The notes below the pieces were generated by a model. That model did not search any database. It had not been told where the DNA came from and was given only the letters and a program-made list of their open reading frames with translations. DNA of 41,400 bases from Nemertoderma westbladi. Its lineage: Eukaryota; Xenacoelomorpha; Nemertodermatida; Nemertodermatidae. Position 1 is the first letter of the stretch, and each line of letters starts with the position of its first letter. Positions 41,020 to 41,400 of the stretch are shown here, in pieces. The stretch covers positions 1 to 41,400 of the forward strand of contig JAUCBJ010002213.1 of the NCBI GenBank assembly GCA_032718475.1. Reading direction: 5' to 3'. Made by a program: the position numbers and the translations under genes.

Positions 41020-41400
41020 AATTTATTACGCGTGAAAAAAATAATTTATTACGCGTAAAAAATCATTTATTACGCGTAAAAAAATCATTTATTACGCGTA
41101 AAAAATCATTTATTACGCGTAAAAAATCATTTATTACGCGTAAAAAAATCATTTATTACGCGTAAAAAAAATCATTTATTACGCGTAAAAAAATCATTTA
41201 TTACGCGTAAAAAATCATTTATTACACGTAAAAAAATCATTTATTACGCGTAAAAAAAAAACATTTATTACGCGAAAAAAAATCATTTATTACGCGTAAA
41301 AAATCATTTATTACGCGTAAAAAAATCATTTATTACGCGTAAATAAATAATTTATTACGCGTAAAAAAAAAATTTATTACACATAAAAAAATCGTTTATT
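41020..41400 (-). repeat. ACGCGT minisatellite, right inverted arm (runs off the window)
   Basis: About 18 units of atttattacgcgtaaaaaatc, the reverse complement of the 38-kb array unit, with A-length variation and rare acacgta or acacata variants. Confidence 0.95.

Larger units (their letters stand above)
38071..41400. mobile_element. Large fold-back-like structure: inverted minisatellite arms around a HECT-like gene
   Basis: Left arm 38071-38518: about 20 units of tttttacgcgtaataaatga with T-length variation and some acgtgt or acatat variants. Right arm from about 41020 past the window end: the same unit in reverse complement (atcatttattacgcgtaaaa). The inversion extends inward past the arrays: tattctattggttat at 38523 and ccattattct at 38542 face ataaccaatagaata at 40988 and agaataatgg at 40974. 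A further copy of ttctagaataatgg at about 40606 matches the left ccattattctagaa exactly. The centre holds a gene. This architecture resembles long-inverted-repeat Foldback elements; no transposase was recognised. Confidence 0.65.

Overview
This window is nuclear DNA from an animal, probably a marine invertebrate. I base that on a copine, a Pol kappa, a PDCD2 and a TspO/MBR-like membrane protein with a GT-AG intron, all set among BEL/Pao, CR1-like and RTE-like retroelements and much AT-rich, repeat-laden DNA. The phylum cannot be fixed from the sequence alone. Three of the four recognisable host genes are single-exon reading frames, although the fourth has a normal intron. These may be retrocopies or naturally intronless genes.

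Layout. 1.1-3.2 kb (-): intact copine with a long Pro/Gln tail. 3.7-4.7 kb: first copy of a dispersed repeat (called R1 here), which recurs at 15.2, 20.8 and 32.3 kb. 6.77-8.32 kb (-): three abutting unrecognised frames that look like one gene broken or joined by frameshifts, with a TATA box about 0.4 kb upstream. 8.3-10.0 kb: AT-rich DNA holding a diverged direct repeat. 10.06-15.17 kb (-): a BEL/Pao-type element in which Gag, zinc knuckles and protease survive in one open frame but the RT/RNase H and integrase cores are missing. Upstream of it on the same strand is an Ala/Glu/Lys-rich coiled-coil frame reached through a TGA codon and a frame change. 15.2-15.9 kb: R1 copy fused to a truncated gypsy-type integrase fragment. 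17.4-20.4 kb (+): decayed CR1-like LINE, followed at once by a small inverted-repeat element.

21.7-23.1 kb (+): two-exon TspO/MBR-like gene. 25.3-27.3 kb: about 2 kb of a 21-bp minisatellite. 27.4-29.6 kb: RTE-like reverse transcriptase with an inverted copy of its own 5' part, making a large fold-back. 30.6-31.7 kb (+): PDCD2. 33.9-35.7 kb (+): Pol kappa with one frameshift in a T run. 35.9-36.3 kb: identical 171-bp tandem duplication. 36.5-37.7 kb: fold-back element with poly-G tips and about 165-bp subrepeats. 38.1-41.4 kb: a second, larger fold-back-like structure in which two inverted arrays of a 21-bp ACGCGT repeat enclose a HECT-like gene.

The host genes are functionally unrelated neighbours (membrane/Ca2+ signalling, ribosome biogenesis, translesion synthesis) and do not form an operon. 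The most unusual parts are the two fold-back structures, the RT- and integrase-deleted BEL/Pao element with its uncommon leading frames, and the unidentified 6.8-8.3 kb gene.
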